From positions 744,001-808,000 of the forward strand of contig CAVYQL010000003.1 in the NCBI GenBank assembly GCA_963770645.1: a stretch of DNA of 64,000 bases, in the 5' to 3' direction. The translations under genes were made by a program, and so were the position numbers. Below, in pieces: positions 8,354-17,949 of this stretch. Position 1 is the first letter of the stretch; each line of letters begins with the position of its first letter. The notes beneath the pieces were generated by a model. The model was given only the letters and a program-made list of their open reading frames with translations. It had not been told where the DNA came from and did no database searches. This DNA comes from Bog-473 sp963770645. Lineage in GTDB: Bacteria > Actinomycetota > Acidimicrobiia > Acidimicrobiales > RAAP-2.

Positions 8354-10525
8354 GTGCATGAGTTCGTCATCTTCACCATCGGCGGCCTGGCTGCAGCCGG
8401 CATCTACGCGATAACAGCGAGCGGCCTCACCCTTACCTACACGACCACCGGGATCTTCAATTGGGCCCACGGTGCTATCGGGATGGTCTGCGCCTTCGCC
8501 TATTGGCAGATGAGCATCGGCTGGGGCTGGCCGACGCTCTTGTCGCTGCTCGTCTGCCTCTTCGTGCTGGCGCCTGTGATCGGCATCGTGATCGAAGCGG
8601 CGGTGATGCGCCGGCTCGAAGGTGTCTCGGAGGCATCCAAACTGGTCGTCACACTCGCCATCGCGCTGATGTTTTTGGGCCTCGCGCAATGGATCTGGAA
8701 CCCCACGACCTATCGGGCGCTGCCCCCCCTCTTCAACAACGACACCTTGGTTCTCGGGTCGATCAGGATCTCCTACAACGATGTGACCGTCTTGATCCTT
8801 GCTCTGGTGGTCGCCATCGGGCTGCGTCTGTTCCTATACCGCACCCGGATGGGCGTCACCATGCGGGCCAGCGTTGACGACCGCACGCTCACCTCCCTCA
8901 ACGGGTCAAGCGCCATTGCCAATGCCCGCAACGCCTGGATCATCGGCTCCATGCTGGCCGCTCTGGCGGGGATCCTCATTGCGCCCACCCTCACCTTGTC
9001 GGCCTCGGCGCTGACGCTGCTCATCGTCAACGCCTATGCGGCGTCGGTCATTGGGCGCCTGCGCTCCATTCCTATGACCTTCGTGGGTGCGATCATCTTG
9101 GGCCTCTCCATCGCGTACTCGGTGGCCTATCTGCCCCAGAACCCCTATATCCAGGGATTCGAGAACGCGGTGCCCGCGATCATCCTCTTCATTGCCCTCT
9201 TGGTCCTTCCCCAGTCGCGCCTGCGCGGGCACCGGCAGCTCCGGAGCCGCGAACTCGCCTTCCGCCCAACTTGGAACGGTACCGGGCTCTTCTGCGCCGG
9301 AACGATCATCGCCGCCGTCTTCTTGGCCACCACCGTCTCGACAGCCGACATGTTCAGCCTCAATCGCATGTGGGGGCTGGCCATCGTCGGGCTCTCGATC
9401 GTCCCTATCGTCGGCTACGCCGGACGCCTGTCGTTGTGCCAGATGACCTTCGCCGGCATCGGCGCAACGATGGTCGGGCATCTAGGGGCCCAGGGGAACC
9501 CCCTCTCCCTCCTGGCCGCGGCCGGGGTATGCGCGGTGGTCGGCGTCATCGTCGCCATCCCCGCGTTGCGGCTCTCGGGCATCTACTTCGCGCTGGCCAC
9601 GGCCGCCTTCGCCATCACCATGGACAACTGGGTGTTCGTATTGCCCTCCTTCAACCTCTTCGGGCATCCCTACGCGCCCTTCGGCTCGGGGTCACTCGTC
9701 TTTGCTCCCTTCCGCGTCGGTTCGCTCGCTCTCAACTCCAAGACGTCGCAATTCATCGCAGGGTCGGTGGCCTTCGTGATCCTGGTCGTGCTCGTCGTGG
9801 CGCTCAGGCGATCGCAGTTCGGGCAACGCCTGCTCGCCATGAAGGACAGCCCCGCCGCGTGTGCGACCCTGGGAATGAACGGCCGGGCGACATTCGTCGG
9901 AGTCTTCGCCTTCTCGGCCGCCCTGGCGGGGGTCGGTGGCGGCATCTACGGCATGGAGCTCGGCAGCGCCGCTTCCGACGTCTTCCAGTTCTTCAACGGG
10001 CTCTCAGTGCTCTTGGTTATGGTTGTCTTTGGTATCACTTCGTTCGGTGCCGCGGGGATGAATGGCCTCTATCAGGGGTCGCCGTTCTTCACCAACTTCT
10101 TCCCTTCGCTCACCCAGTTGCCGCTCGTGCTTGTCGGCCTCGGCGGCGTCTTCGTGGGGACCACGCCCAACGGGACTATCCCGGGCAGCATCCGCCCGGT
10201 CTATCTGTCGGTGGCACGCCGTCGCTGGCTCGTTGCCCTGATCATCGCGGTGGTCGGGGCGGCCTGGGCGCTCCGCCTGGGCGGGGTTATCGGCAACTGG
10301 ACGATGACGATCATCTTGGTGGTCGACCTCGCGCTGTTCCCGGTCCCGGCCTACGTCGCCGACTACCGGGCGAGGAACGCACCGCCTGCATTCGGCCTTC
10401 CCGAGCGCCGCTCGAAGCAGAAGAGGGACGCCTGGTTCGCCGAGGCGGTGTCCGACGAGGGTCCCGTCGGCGCGGCCGACCCGCTCACAGCGCTGTCGGG
10501 AGCCGGAGGCACCAGTGGGGCTTGA
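8354..10525 (+). CDS. Fused branched-chain-type ABC permease (LivH-LivM in one chain)
   Basis: This 723-residue membrane protein joins the two permease subunits that are usually separate. The first ~290 residues are LivH-like: a GGLAAAGIYAI start, TTTGIFNWAHGAIGM, the cytoplasmic TRMGVTMRASVDDR loop and many TM helices. After the linker RGHRQLRSRELAF, the LivM-like half (~310-660) contains VGYAGRLSLCQMTFAGIGA, the ATPase-coupling loop RSQFGQRLLAMKDSPAA and further helices. A hydrophilic C-terminal tail of ~60 residues follows. The start is GTG 8354, 86 bp after the binding-protein gene. Its end overlaps the next ATPase gene by 11 bp, indicating a single operon. Fusion fixes the heterodimer stoichiometry. 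The function as an importer with 6870-8267 and the two ATPases is well supported; the ligand is not. Confidence 0.85.
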   Translation: MHEFVIFTIGGLAAAGIYAITASGLTLTYTTTGIFNWAHGAIGMVCAFAYWQMSIGWGWPTLLSLLVCLFVLAPVIGIVIEAAVMRRLEGVSEASKLVVTLAIALMFLGLAQWIWNPTTYRALPPLFNNDTLVLGSIRISYNDVTVLILALVVAIGLRLFLYRTRMGVTMRASVDDRTLTSLNGSSAIANARNAWIIGSMLAALAGILIAPTLTLSASALTLLIVNAYAASVIGRLRSIPMTFVGAIILGLSIAYSVAYLPQNPYIQGFENAVPAIILFIALLVLPQSRLRGHRQLRSRELAFRPTWNGTGLFCAGTIIAAVFLATTVSTADMFSLNRMWGLAIVGLSIVPIVGYAGRLSLCQMTFAGIGATMVGHLGAQGNPLSLLAAAGVCAVVGVIVAIPALRLSGIYFALATAAFAITMDNWVFVLPSFNLFGHPYAPFGSGSLVFAPFRVGSLALNSKTSQFIAGSVAFVILVVLVVALRRSQFGQRLLAMKDSPAACATLGMNGRATFVGVFAFSAALAGVGGGIYGMELGSAASDVFQFFNGLSVLLVMVVFGITSFGAAGMNGLYQGSPFFTNFFPSLTQLPLVLVGLGGVFVGTTPNGTIPGSIRPVYLSVARRRWLVALIIAVVGAAWALRLGGVIGNWTMTIILVVDLALFPVPAYVADYRARNAPPAFGLPERRSKQKRDAWFAEAVSDEGPVGAADPLTALSGAGGTSGA

Positions 10526-11253
10526 AATCGACGGAATCTCTGTTCGCTTCGGGGGCTTGGCGGCGCTGTCCGAGGTATCGCTCAGCGCCGTCGAGGGTGC
10601 GATCACCGGATTGATAGGGCCCAACGGGGCCGGCAAGACGACCCTGTTCAATGTGGTGACCGGGATGCAGCGCCCGAACGCGGGGTCCGTGCGCCTCGAC
10701 GGTCGGGATTTGCGGTCGGTCTCGTCCTACCGCCGGGCTCGGCTCGGTCTTGGCCGCACCTTCCAGCGCTTGGAGCTTTTCGGGACCCTCACCGTTGCCG
10801 AGAACATCGGGGTCGCCGCATCCGTCGCGCAGCGGGGAGTCGTGAAGGCCAGGTCGCGAACGATCCAGGAGATTCGCGAGGAGGTCCTCAATCGGCTGGG
10901 ACTGACGTCCGTAGCCAATGACCGAGCCGACACCTTGCCGACGGGGACCGGGCGCCTCGTCGAGCTGGCGCGTGCGCTTGCCACCAAGCCGAAGGTCCTC
11001 CTCCTCGACGAACCGGCGGCGGGCCAGGACACGGACGAAACCGAGCGCTTCTCGGAAGTTCTGCGCGATCTCGCGAACGACGGACTCGCCATTCTGCTGG
11101 TCGAACACGACATGGAATTGGTCATGAACGTTTGCCACACCGTCGTGGTCCTCGACTACGGCCGCGTCATCTGCACCGGCTCACCGGCCGAAGTTCGGGC
11201 CGACCCCAATGTCCAGGCCGCGTATCTCGGCACGGTATCCGAGGTTGTAGCCG

Positions 11254-11261
<8 letters not shown>
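10515..11261 (+). CDS. ABC transporter ATP-binding protein, LivG type
   Basis: This 248-residue ATPase subunit starts at a GTG overlapping the permease stop by 11 bp. Walker A is GPNGAGKTT near residue 35, followed by the LivG-type Q-loop region LGRTFQRLELFGTLTV. Walker B is VLLLDEPAAG near residue 160 and the H-loop is LLVEHDMELV. The signature motif is unusual: LPTGTGRLVELARAL instead of LSxGxQ or LPYGxQR, with Thr-Gly-Thr replacing the usual Ser/Tyr-Gly-x. The LivG C-terminal tail (GSPAEVRADPNVQAAYLG) is present. It pairs with the LivF protein encoded next, with which it overlaps by 8 bp. It energises import through the fused permease. Confidence 0.88.
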
Positions 11262-12030
<769 letters not shown>

Positions 12031-12068
12031 CAAACGCCGGGCTACCGGTTCCAGAGAGATGGGTTGCC

Positions 12069-13319
12069 TCAGACAGTGCCCGCTTCGAGGTCGAGCGCTG
12101 ACCGGCGGAGCGCGTCGTTTGCGTCCTCGGGCAGCCGGTCGAGAGGCTCGTCGAGTTCTTCAACCGTGGGACCGAGCTTCGCCGCAAGCGGTGCCAACTT
12201 CGCCAGATCGAAGTCGTAAAGAGTGGCGCAATTTTCCCCGAGGAGCCTCTGCTTCTCGTTCGGACCGATCCCGGACATCACCTGGCGTAGCGTTTCGCGG
12301 GTGAAGGGGTGGGTCCCCTCATCGTGGGGATAGTCGCTGCCCCACATGAACCGATCGGCACCGATCTGTGCCCGGACTGCTACGTCGCCGGGTCGGGGTT
12401 GACTCACCCCCATCCACACGTTCTGGGCGAAGTACTCACTGGCGAGATGACCGAGCTTGTGCTCGTCGCCGTAGCGGATCTCCCCCGTCCGGCCGGTCTT
12501 GCGAATGCGGTCGATGGTGACATCGAGATCCTTCAGCAATTTCGGCACCCAAGAGCACTGGGTTTCCGTGATGGCGAACTTCAGCCGGGGAAACCGCTCG
12601 AAGATGCCCCCGAGAACAAACTGCACAAAGGGTCGCTGTGAGTAGAAGACTGCCTCGTTGATGTAGAAGAGCATCGCAAACGGGTAGTCGCCGTGATCCG
12701 GCACACCCGTGCCCCCGTGGACGTTGATGGGCACCTCGAGATCCTGAATGACCTCCCAGAGTCGGTCATAGGCGGGATCGTAGAGGGGTCGGACCCACGT
12801 GACATCCGGTGCGATATTGGGCAGCAGGATACCGCCGCGGAGCCCGTGTTCCTTGATCCAGTGCACATCGGCAATGGCGTCGTCGATGTCATTGAGGAAG
12901 ATCTGACCGATACCGGCGCGTCGCTCGGGAAACTCACGACAAAAATCCACGAGCCAACGGTTGTGGGCCCGGATTCCGGCGAGACGATGTTCGTACTCAT
13001 CGGCTTTGGGGGGCGCTGCGAAAAGGACGAAGCTCGGAAAAAATGGAGGGATGGTATTCGGGAAGATCACCTCGCCGACGACGCCATCGGCCTCCTGCTG
13101 ACCGTTGCGCATGTCGTTGTCCCAATTGCGGAGCCGCCGCGTATCCCCGAGATCCCGAAAGGGATTCCTGTACTTGCCCCGCCAGGCGTCGAACTCCTCG
13201 AGGTACCTGGGGTCGAGGTACTCCCGGTAGGCAGCATGGCTGCCTCCGGCGTGACTATCGGCCGTGATGATGGTGTAGTGACCATTCGCCCGGTCGATCG
13301 TGGCGTTGCCCGTCTTCAT
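12069..13319 (-). CDS. Amidohydrolase-2 family metal-dependent hydrolase
   Basis: This 416-residue amidohydrolase-2 TIM barrel is from a different subgroup than the other three in the window. Metal motifs are IITADSHAGG (residue ~17), INVHGGTGVPDHG (~205) and WGSDYPHDEGTHP (~325). The subgroup resembles actinobacterial hydrolases often encoded beside steroid or aromatic degradation genes. It is the last gene of a tight minus-strand operon (acyl-CoA dehydrogenase, crotonase, SDR, amidohydrolase), 15 bp after the SDR. The context suggests that it acts on the CoA ester or free acid produced by the upstream three enzymes, by hydrolysis or decarboxylation of a ring or beta-dicarbonyl compound. Confidence 0.8.
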   Translation of the reverse strand: MKTGNATIDRANGHYTIITADSHAGGSHAAYREYLDPRYLEEFDAWRGKYRNPFRDLGDTRRLRNWDNDMRNGQQEADGVVGEVIFPNTIPPFFPSFVLFAAPPKADEYEHRLAGIRAHNRWLVDFCREFPERRAGIGQIFLNDIDDAIADVHWIKEHGLRGGILLPNIAPDVTWVRPLYDPAYDRLWEVIQDLEVPINVHGGTGVPDHGDYPFAMLFYINEAVFYSQRPFVQFVLGGIFERFPRLKFAITETQCSWVPKLLKDLDVTIDRIRKTGRTGEIRYGDEHKLGHLASEYFAQNVWMGVSQPRPGDVAVRAQIGADRFMWGSDYPHDEGTHPFTRETLRQVMSGIGPNEKQRLLGENCATLYDFDLAKLAPLAAKLGPTVEELDEPLDRLPEDANDALRRSALDLEAGTV

Positions 13320-13334
13320 TCGTGCTCTCGCTCT

Positions 13335-14228
13335 CTAGCGGGTCGGCGCGGGATCGAACGGCCCACGCCCCATCTGGTCGCGCACCGTGATCACGGCAGG
13401 ATTCGTCAAGGTTCGGCGCTGCCAGTTCGCGCCATCGACGACGAGGGTGTGACCGGAGATGAACCGCCCGAACGGTGAGGCAAGGAAGACCGCGGCCCAG
13501 CCGAGCTCTTGCAGTCGCCCCACGCGGAGCGCCGGCTGGCAGACGTCCTTCTCGTTGGTCCGGTCGAGGTTGCCCCTGATGTCAGCCGTCATGTCCTCGT
13601 GAGGGAAGAGGCCGGGCACCAATCCGTTCACCTGAATCCCGTATGGCCCCCATTCCACGGCGAGCGTCTCCACCATGTTCTTCACCCCCGCTTTCGCAGC
13701 AGCAGAGTGAGCGAATCCGGGACCTCCGGTCCAAGCATAGGAGGCTCCGACGTTGACGATGGACCCGGCCGTTCCGGCTTCGATATGACGCCGAGCGAAT
13801 TCACGCGAGCAGAAGAAGGTGCCGTTGAGGGTGATGTCGACCACGGTCCGCCAGGCGTTGGGGGACATGTCCTCCGCGGGCACGGGAAAGTTCGCTGCCG
13901 CGTTGTTGATGAGCACGCCGGGGAGGCCAAATGCTTCTGTGGCCTCGTCGAAGGCGGCGCCGACCTGATCGGCGTCACGGATGTCGCACGTCACCCCGAG
14001 CACACGAGCCCCAAGTGCCTGAATCGCCTCCCGGCCGACGCCAAGGTGCTCGGCTTTGCGACTGGCGATAACCAGGTCGGCCCCCAGCCGCGCGAACTCC
14101 GCCGCGATGGCCTTGCCGAGCCCGGTCCCACCGCCGGTGACGAAGACACAGCTCCCGGCATAGGTTCCTGCGGGCAAGGCCAGCGTTCCCACTGGAGGCG
14201 GCTCGGGAAGTCCCTTCTGTTGGGTCAT
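13335..14228 (-). CDS. SDR oxidoreductase with 2,4-dienoyl-CoA reductase-type active site
   Basis: This 297-residue short-chain dehydrogenase/reductase has cofactor motif VTGGGTGLGKAIA near residue 31 and NNAAANFP near 108. The usual YxxxK pair is not present: the Lys lies in AHSAAAKAG, with His where Tyr would be. However, a Tyr in SYAWTGGPGF lies exactly 15 residues before the Lys and a Ser lies 4 before it. This is the arrangement described for mitochondrial and peroxisomal 2,4-dienoyl-CoA reductases. It therefore probably reduces a dienoyl-CoA with NADPH. It lies 2 bp after a crotonase gene and before an amidohydrolase, in one operon. The family is certain; the dienoyl-CoA reductase role is inferred from residue spacing. 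Confidence 0.8.
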   Translation of the reverse strand: MTQQKGLPEPPPVGTLALPAGTYAGSCVFVTGGGTGLGKAIAAEFARLGADLVIASRKAEHLGVGREAIQALGARVLGVTCDIRDADQVGAAFDEATEAFGLPGVLINNAAANFPVPAEDMSPNAWRTVVDITLNGTFFCSREFARRHIEAGTAGSIVNVGASYAWTGGPGFAHSAAAKAGVKNMVETLAVEWGPYGIQVNGLVPGLFPHEDMTADIRGNLDRTNEKDVCQPALRVGRLQELGWAAVFLASPFGRFISGHTLVVDGANWQRRTLTNPAVITVRDQMGRGPFDPAPTR

Positions 14229-14230
14229 GG

Positions 14231-15010
14231 TCAGCTCCCCGTGTAGTGCGGCTCGCGTCCTTCGGTGCCGGCGGCTCGGAATTCGGCGAAGTCAGATGAC
14301 TTGTTGATGAAGGTCTGGTAGATCAGCTCGTCCTCCATGGACGACCGTACCCCCGGTTCGCTCAGGTGTCGCAGAACGCGGCGGGCCATCTTGACCGTCA
14401 CCTTCGGCGAGGCCGCGATCTTGTTCGCAATCTCCCATGCCGTTTCGTCGAGTGCCTCAGGTGCCACGAGGCGCGAGACGATCCCGTGACCGTAGGCCTC
14501 CTCCGCGGTCATGGCTCGCCCGGTCAGCACGAGGTCGCTGGTCACGCCGCTCCCACAGATCTCGTAGAGGCGACCCACGCCACCGGTGTCAGGTATGACG
14601 CCATGACCCACTTCGGGCAACATGAAGCGAGTCCCCGTCGCAGCGATCCTGATGTCGCACAACAGGGCGCGCTGGAAGGATCCGCCGATGGCCCACCCGT
14701 GGATGGCCACGATGATCGGTGCATCCAGTTCGAAGACCTGCAGGATGCCCTGGTGACCGCGGCTCATCAGCTCGTGATGACTGAGGGAAGTGGCGTTGTT
14801 CCCGATGACGGACACATCGCGACCAGACGACCACGCCTTCCCCTCGCCTCGCCAGATGACAGCACGAACTTCAGGACGGCCCTTTAGTTCGTTCAGGATG
14901 TCGAACAAGCGAGCGTCCATGTCGTCATCGAACGCATTGCGCTTACCCGGATTGTTGTTGGTGATCACGGCGACTGGGCCGTTCACCTCGAGCAACACCT
15001 TGTCGGTCAT
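14231..15010 (-). CDS. Crotonase (enoyl-CoA hydratase/isomerase) family protein
   Basis: This 259-residue crotonase-fold protein has oxyanion-hole segments SSGRDVS and GWAIGGSF. By eye alignment with rat enoyl-CoA hydratase, the first catalytic Glu position is Gln (GGSFQRALLCDI), while the second Glu is kept (LPEVGHGVIPDTGG). That pattern suggests an isomerase or other crotonase chemistry, not a standard hydratase. The frame is open well upstream, but the ATG at 15010 overlaps the acyl-CoA dehydrogenase stop by one base (TGATG), indicating translational coupling and fixing the start. It is the second gene of the minus-strand operon. Confidence 0.82.
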   Translation of the reverse strand: MTDKVLLEVNGPVAVITNNNPGKRNAFDDDMDARLFDILNELKGRPEVRAVIWRGEGKAWSSGRDVSVIGNNATSLSHHELMSRGHQGILQVFELDAPIIVAIHGWAIGGSFQRALLCDIRIAATGTRFMLPEVGHGVIPDTGGVGRLYEICGSGVTSDLVLTGRAMTAEEAYGHGIVSRLVAPEALDETAWEIANKIAASPKVTVKMARRVLRHLSEPGVRSSMEDELIYQTFINKSSDFAEFRAAGTEGREPHYTGS

Positions 15011-16290
15011 CACGTTCCCTTTCGTTGGGCGGGTTCGCCCGTTCCTCTGAGCTCCTGCGCACCGACCCGGGGGGCTCGTGCGTCTGCTTCGCGCACCGCG
15101 CTGAATGGTTGATCTTTGTCGGCGCGTGGCTCTCGTGGAAGGCCGAGCACACGTTCTCCCAGCGAGTTGCGCTGGATGTTGTCTGTGCCGCCTCCGAGCC
15201 TGGACGTCCACTGGTTCAGGAACGCCGTCTCCCAGATCCCGTCGTCGAGCGCCGCACCGTCGGCCAGCATTCCGTTGGCCCCGAGCAGCCGCATGAACAG
15301 CTCCCCGGTAAGGCTCATGTGCCGGGAGACGAACAGTTTTGTCGTCGAGGCCTCAGGTCCGGGCAGGCGGCCCTTGGAGAGAGCAGTCTGCACCCGATAG
15401 TTCATGTACCGGAGGAGCTCCAAACGCGTGAAGAAGTCGACGAGGTGCTGGCGGATCAACGGGTCGGTGCTCTTGCCACACCGGCGAGCAAGGTCCAACA
15501 CTTGCCCAATAGTGAAGCCTTGCCCGGTACCGCCGATCAGCGCACGCTCGTAGCCCATGGTGGTGTGGGCGACGGCCCATCCCCCGTCGATCTCTCCCAC
15601 AACGTTCGCCGTGGGGACCGCGACATCCCTGAGAAAGACCTCGTTGAAATGGGCGATCCCAGTGATCTGGCGGAGCGGACGGACCTCGACTCCGGGGGTC
15701 CGCATGTCGACGACGAAATACGTGATGCCCTTGTGCTTGGGCACCTCCGCGTTCGTCCGAGCGATCAGAATCCCCCAATCGCTGTATTGGGCACCCGACG
15801 TCCAGACTTTCTGGCCGTTCACGACGAAGGCTTCCCCGTCGCGCTCGGCGCGGGTCTTGAGTGCTGCGAGGTCCGACCCCGCATCCGGCTCCGAGAACAG
15901 CTGGCACCACACCTCCTCCCCCCGCAGCATGGGTGGGAGGTAGCGCTGCTTCTGCTCCTCGGACCCGTGCGCGATGAGGGTCGGACCCGCCATACCGATC
16001 CCGACAGAGAATACGCCGACGGAGACGTCGTACCTGGCCGTCTCCTGATTGAAGATGGTCTGGTGCCAGGCGCTGTCGCCGCGCCCGCCGTACTCGACGG
16101 GCCAGGTGATGGCGCCCCAGCCCCATTCGGAGAGCGTGTGCTGCCACTCGCGACACCGTCGGACGTAGTCAGGGTGGGCGGGATTGCGCGACCAATCCTT
16201 CAGGCCCGTGCGGGCATCGGCGTGCGCCTCGAGCCAGGCTGATGCCGCACGCCGGAACTCGGCGTCCTCCTCCGTGTCGTCAAAATCCAT
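15010..16290 (-). CDS. Acyl-CoA dehydrogenase (FadE type)
   Basis: This 426-residue FAD-dependent acyl-CoA dehydrogenase introduces the alpha,beta double bond of an acyl-CoA. Seen are WCQLFSEPDAGSDLAALKTRA and VNGQKVWTSGAQYSDWGILIART (flavin and substrate region), and the C-terminal GGGTDNIQRNSLGERVLGLPREP. The Glu used as base in medium-chain enzymes is not at its position (GGGT instead of YEGT), so any base must be elsewhere, or the protein acts in a heteromer with the paralogue at 24774-26093. A ~35-residue polar tail follows LPREP. The start is ATG 16290 with GGAGAGG five bases upstream; an in-frame GTG lies 18 bp earlier. It is the first gene of the operon, behind TA-motif site 2. Confidence 0.85.
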   Translation of the reverse strand: MDFDDTEEDAEFRRAASAWLEAHADARTGLKDWSRNPAHPDYVRRCREWQHTLSEWGWGAITWPVEYGGRGDSAWHQTIFNQETARYDVSVGVFSVGIGMAGPTLIAHGSEEQKQRYLPPMLRGEEVWCQLFSEPDAGSDLAALKTRAERDGEAFVVNGQKVWTSGAQYSDWGILIARTNAEVPKHKGITYFVVDMRTPGVEVRPLRQITGIAHFNEVFLRDVAVPTANVVGEIDGGWAVAHTTMGYERALIGGTGQGFTIGQVLDLARRCGKSTDPLIRQHLVDFFTRLELLRYMNYRVQTALSKGRLPGPEASTTKLFVSRHMSLTGELFMRLLGANGMLADGAALDDGIWETAFLNQWTSRLGGGTDNIQRNSLGERVLGLPREPRADKDQPFSAVREADARAPRVGAQELRGTGEPAQRKGT

Positions 16291-16689
16291 TGCTGCCTCT
16301 CCACTCACTCTCTGTCAGAAAAGGTAACCATTGCCAGGGCTGGCCTATCCGCTCAGACAGAAGCGGGTCGCCGAACGCGCACTGACGGCTCAGATTGCGG
16401 TTCCCAGAGCGAAGTTGCAATCCTTCAGGAAGTGAATCGAGATCCCCGACGGCCGGCGACGTATGGATGTGATTCCGCGGGGGTTCATAGCTTCGTATAA
16501 TATATTTGAAAACTCCGTACCGTAGATTCAGACACTCCAAGCTGTCACGGGGGGATTGGGTACGCATGACCCTTGGCTCGCGCCGTATATCGGGGAGTTC
16601 CCGGTTCAGAAGGGCAGACACGTTGCATCGCCTTTGGAATGTGGCCAGCGCGTACAGCCCTTCTCTACGCGCTGGGACGCGGCCTCGAT
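16291..16689. other. Divergent regulatory region (399 bp)
   Basis: It separates the acyl-CoA dehydrogenase operon from the MaoC operon and holds TA-motif site 2. On the minus strand, TATTAT is followed eight bases later by ATG (16488), opening a 32-codon frame to 16390 with no similarity that I recognise. On the plus strand, TATAAT at 16496 implies a leader of about 180 bases before 16690. Confidence 0.5.
16492..16510 (+). promoter_or_regulatory. TA-motif site 2 (putative operator/promoter)
   Basis: TTCGTATAATATATTTGAA matches the nine-site consensus. A near-consensus -10 (TATAAT, 16496-16501) and a TATTAT on the other strand suggest overlapping divergent promoters under a shared operator. 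Confidence 0.5.
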
Positions 16690-17949
16690 ATGCCTGACGC
16701 CATCACTGACGAGGGGGTTGCCCGCCTACGGCAGCGCATCGGAATTGCGCGTCCGCACACGAATCCGCCCTACTACCGCAGTCCGAACGAGGACGCCTTC
16801 CGGCACGTCGCCGAGGCCTACGGCGACGACAACCCCCTGTGGTGCGACCCGTCCTATGGCGCCCGAACCAGGTGGGGCGGTCCCATCGCACCCCCTCATC
16901 TCGTCGGCGGGGACACCCTCATCGGGGAGGACGAGATCACCGCTCTCGAAGGCGAGACAAAGGCCCTGATGAAGGGTGACCCGCTTGGAGGTGTCCATGC
17001 CTTCTATTCGGGATCGTTCCGCGAGTGGTGGAACCCGCTTCGCCCCGCCATGCGGGTGACCCGCCGCAACGCCCTGGTCGGGGTGCACGACAAGATCGGT
17101 GAGTTCGCCGGTCGCACCGTGCACGAGTGGCTAGCGGAAGTCTTCGCCGCGGCCGACGGTCCCGTCCTCTCTGGGCAGTACCGCCTGATGATCCGGGTCG
17201 AGCGAGAGAAGGCGACCGAGCGCAAGAAGAACGACGAGGTTGAGATCGGCCCCTACACCGACGACGAGATTGCCGCCATCGGCGATGCCATCGCAGGAGA
17301 GAGAGGCCGGCGGCGTGGCGGCGAGCCGCGATGGTGGGAGGAAGTGAACGAGGGTGACGAGCTCCCGCCGCTCGTCAAGGGGCCCATGCGGGTCACCGAC
17401 ATGGTCGTATGGCACACCGGAATGGGCATGGGGCTCTACGGCGTGGCGGCACTGCGTCTGGGTTACGACCAGCTGCAACGCATGCCGCGGTTCTTCAAGC
17501 CCGATGACCTCAATATCCCTGATGTGCAGCAGCGCGTGCACTGGGACCCCGAATGGGCCCGCAGAGCGGGCAATCCCACCAGTTACGACTACGGCCGGAT
17601 GCGCGAGACGTGGCTGATCCACCTGTGCACAGACTGGATGGGTGACGACGCCTGGCTGTGGAAGCTTGACTGCCAGTTCCGCAAGTTCAACTACGTGGGC
17701 GACACCCATTGGATGCGTGGGACAGTCACCCGGAAGTACTTGGCGGAAGGAGATCGGCCGGCCGTCGACCTCGATCTCTGGGGAGAAAACCAGCGGGGCG
17801 AGACGACGACGCCGGGACACGCGACCGTCCTCTTGCCCTCTCGTGAGCACGGGAAGGTCCGTCTCCCCGAGCCGCCGGGCGCGGCCGCCACCTGTCAGGA
17901 TGCGCTCGACGCCTTGGCTGCACGATTCGCCGCCGAGGAACAACCGTGA
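16690..17949 (+). CDS. MaoC/FAS1-like dehydratase family protein (double hotdog)
   Basis: This 419-residue protein has an N-terminal MaoC-dehydratase-like hotdog (~35-180) and a C-terminal hotdog (~220-400). The hydratase motif appears as AEAYGDDNPLWCDPSYG, followed by RWGGPIAPP. Trp takes the place of the catalytic His of R-specific enoyl-CoA hydratases (NPLH), as in some FAS1-like relatives. The C-terminal half contains FRKFNYVGDTHWMRGTV. The predicted role is (R)-specific hydration or dehydration of an enoyl-/hydroxyacyl-CoA, or a related reaction given the Trp. ATG 16690 is preferred because homology begins nearby; in-frame TTG 16573 would add 39 residues. It overlaps the next crotonase gene by GTGA. 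Confidence 0.75.
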   Translation: MPDAITDEGVARLRQRIGIARPHTNPPYYRSPNEDAFRHVAEAYGDDNPLWCDPSYGARTRWGGPIAPPHLVGGDTLIGEDEITALEGETKALMKGDPLGGVHAFYSGSFREWWNPLRPAMRVTRRNALVGVHDKIGEFAGRTVHEWLAEVFAAADGPVLSGQYRLMIRVEREKATERKKNDEVEIGPYTDDEIAAIGDAIAGERGRRRGGEPRWWEEVNEGDELPPLVKGPMRVTDMVVWHTGMGMGLYGVAALRLGYDQLQRMPRFFKPDDLNIPDVQQRVHWDPEWARRAGNPTSYDYGRMRETWLIHLCTDWMGDDAWLWKLDCQFRKFNYVGDTHWMRGTVTRKYLAEGDRPAVDLDLWGENQRGETTTPGHATVLLPSREHGKVRLPEPPGAAATCQDALDALAARFAAEEQP

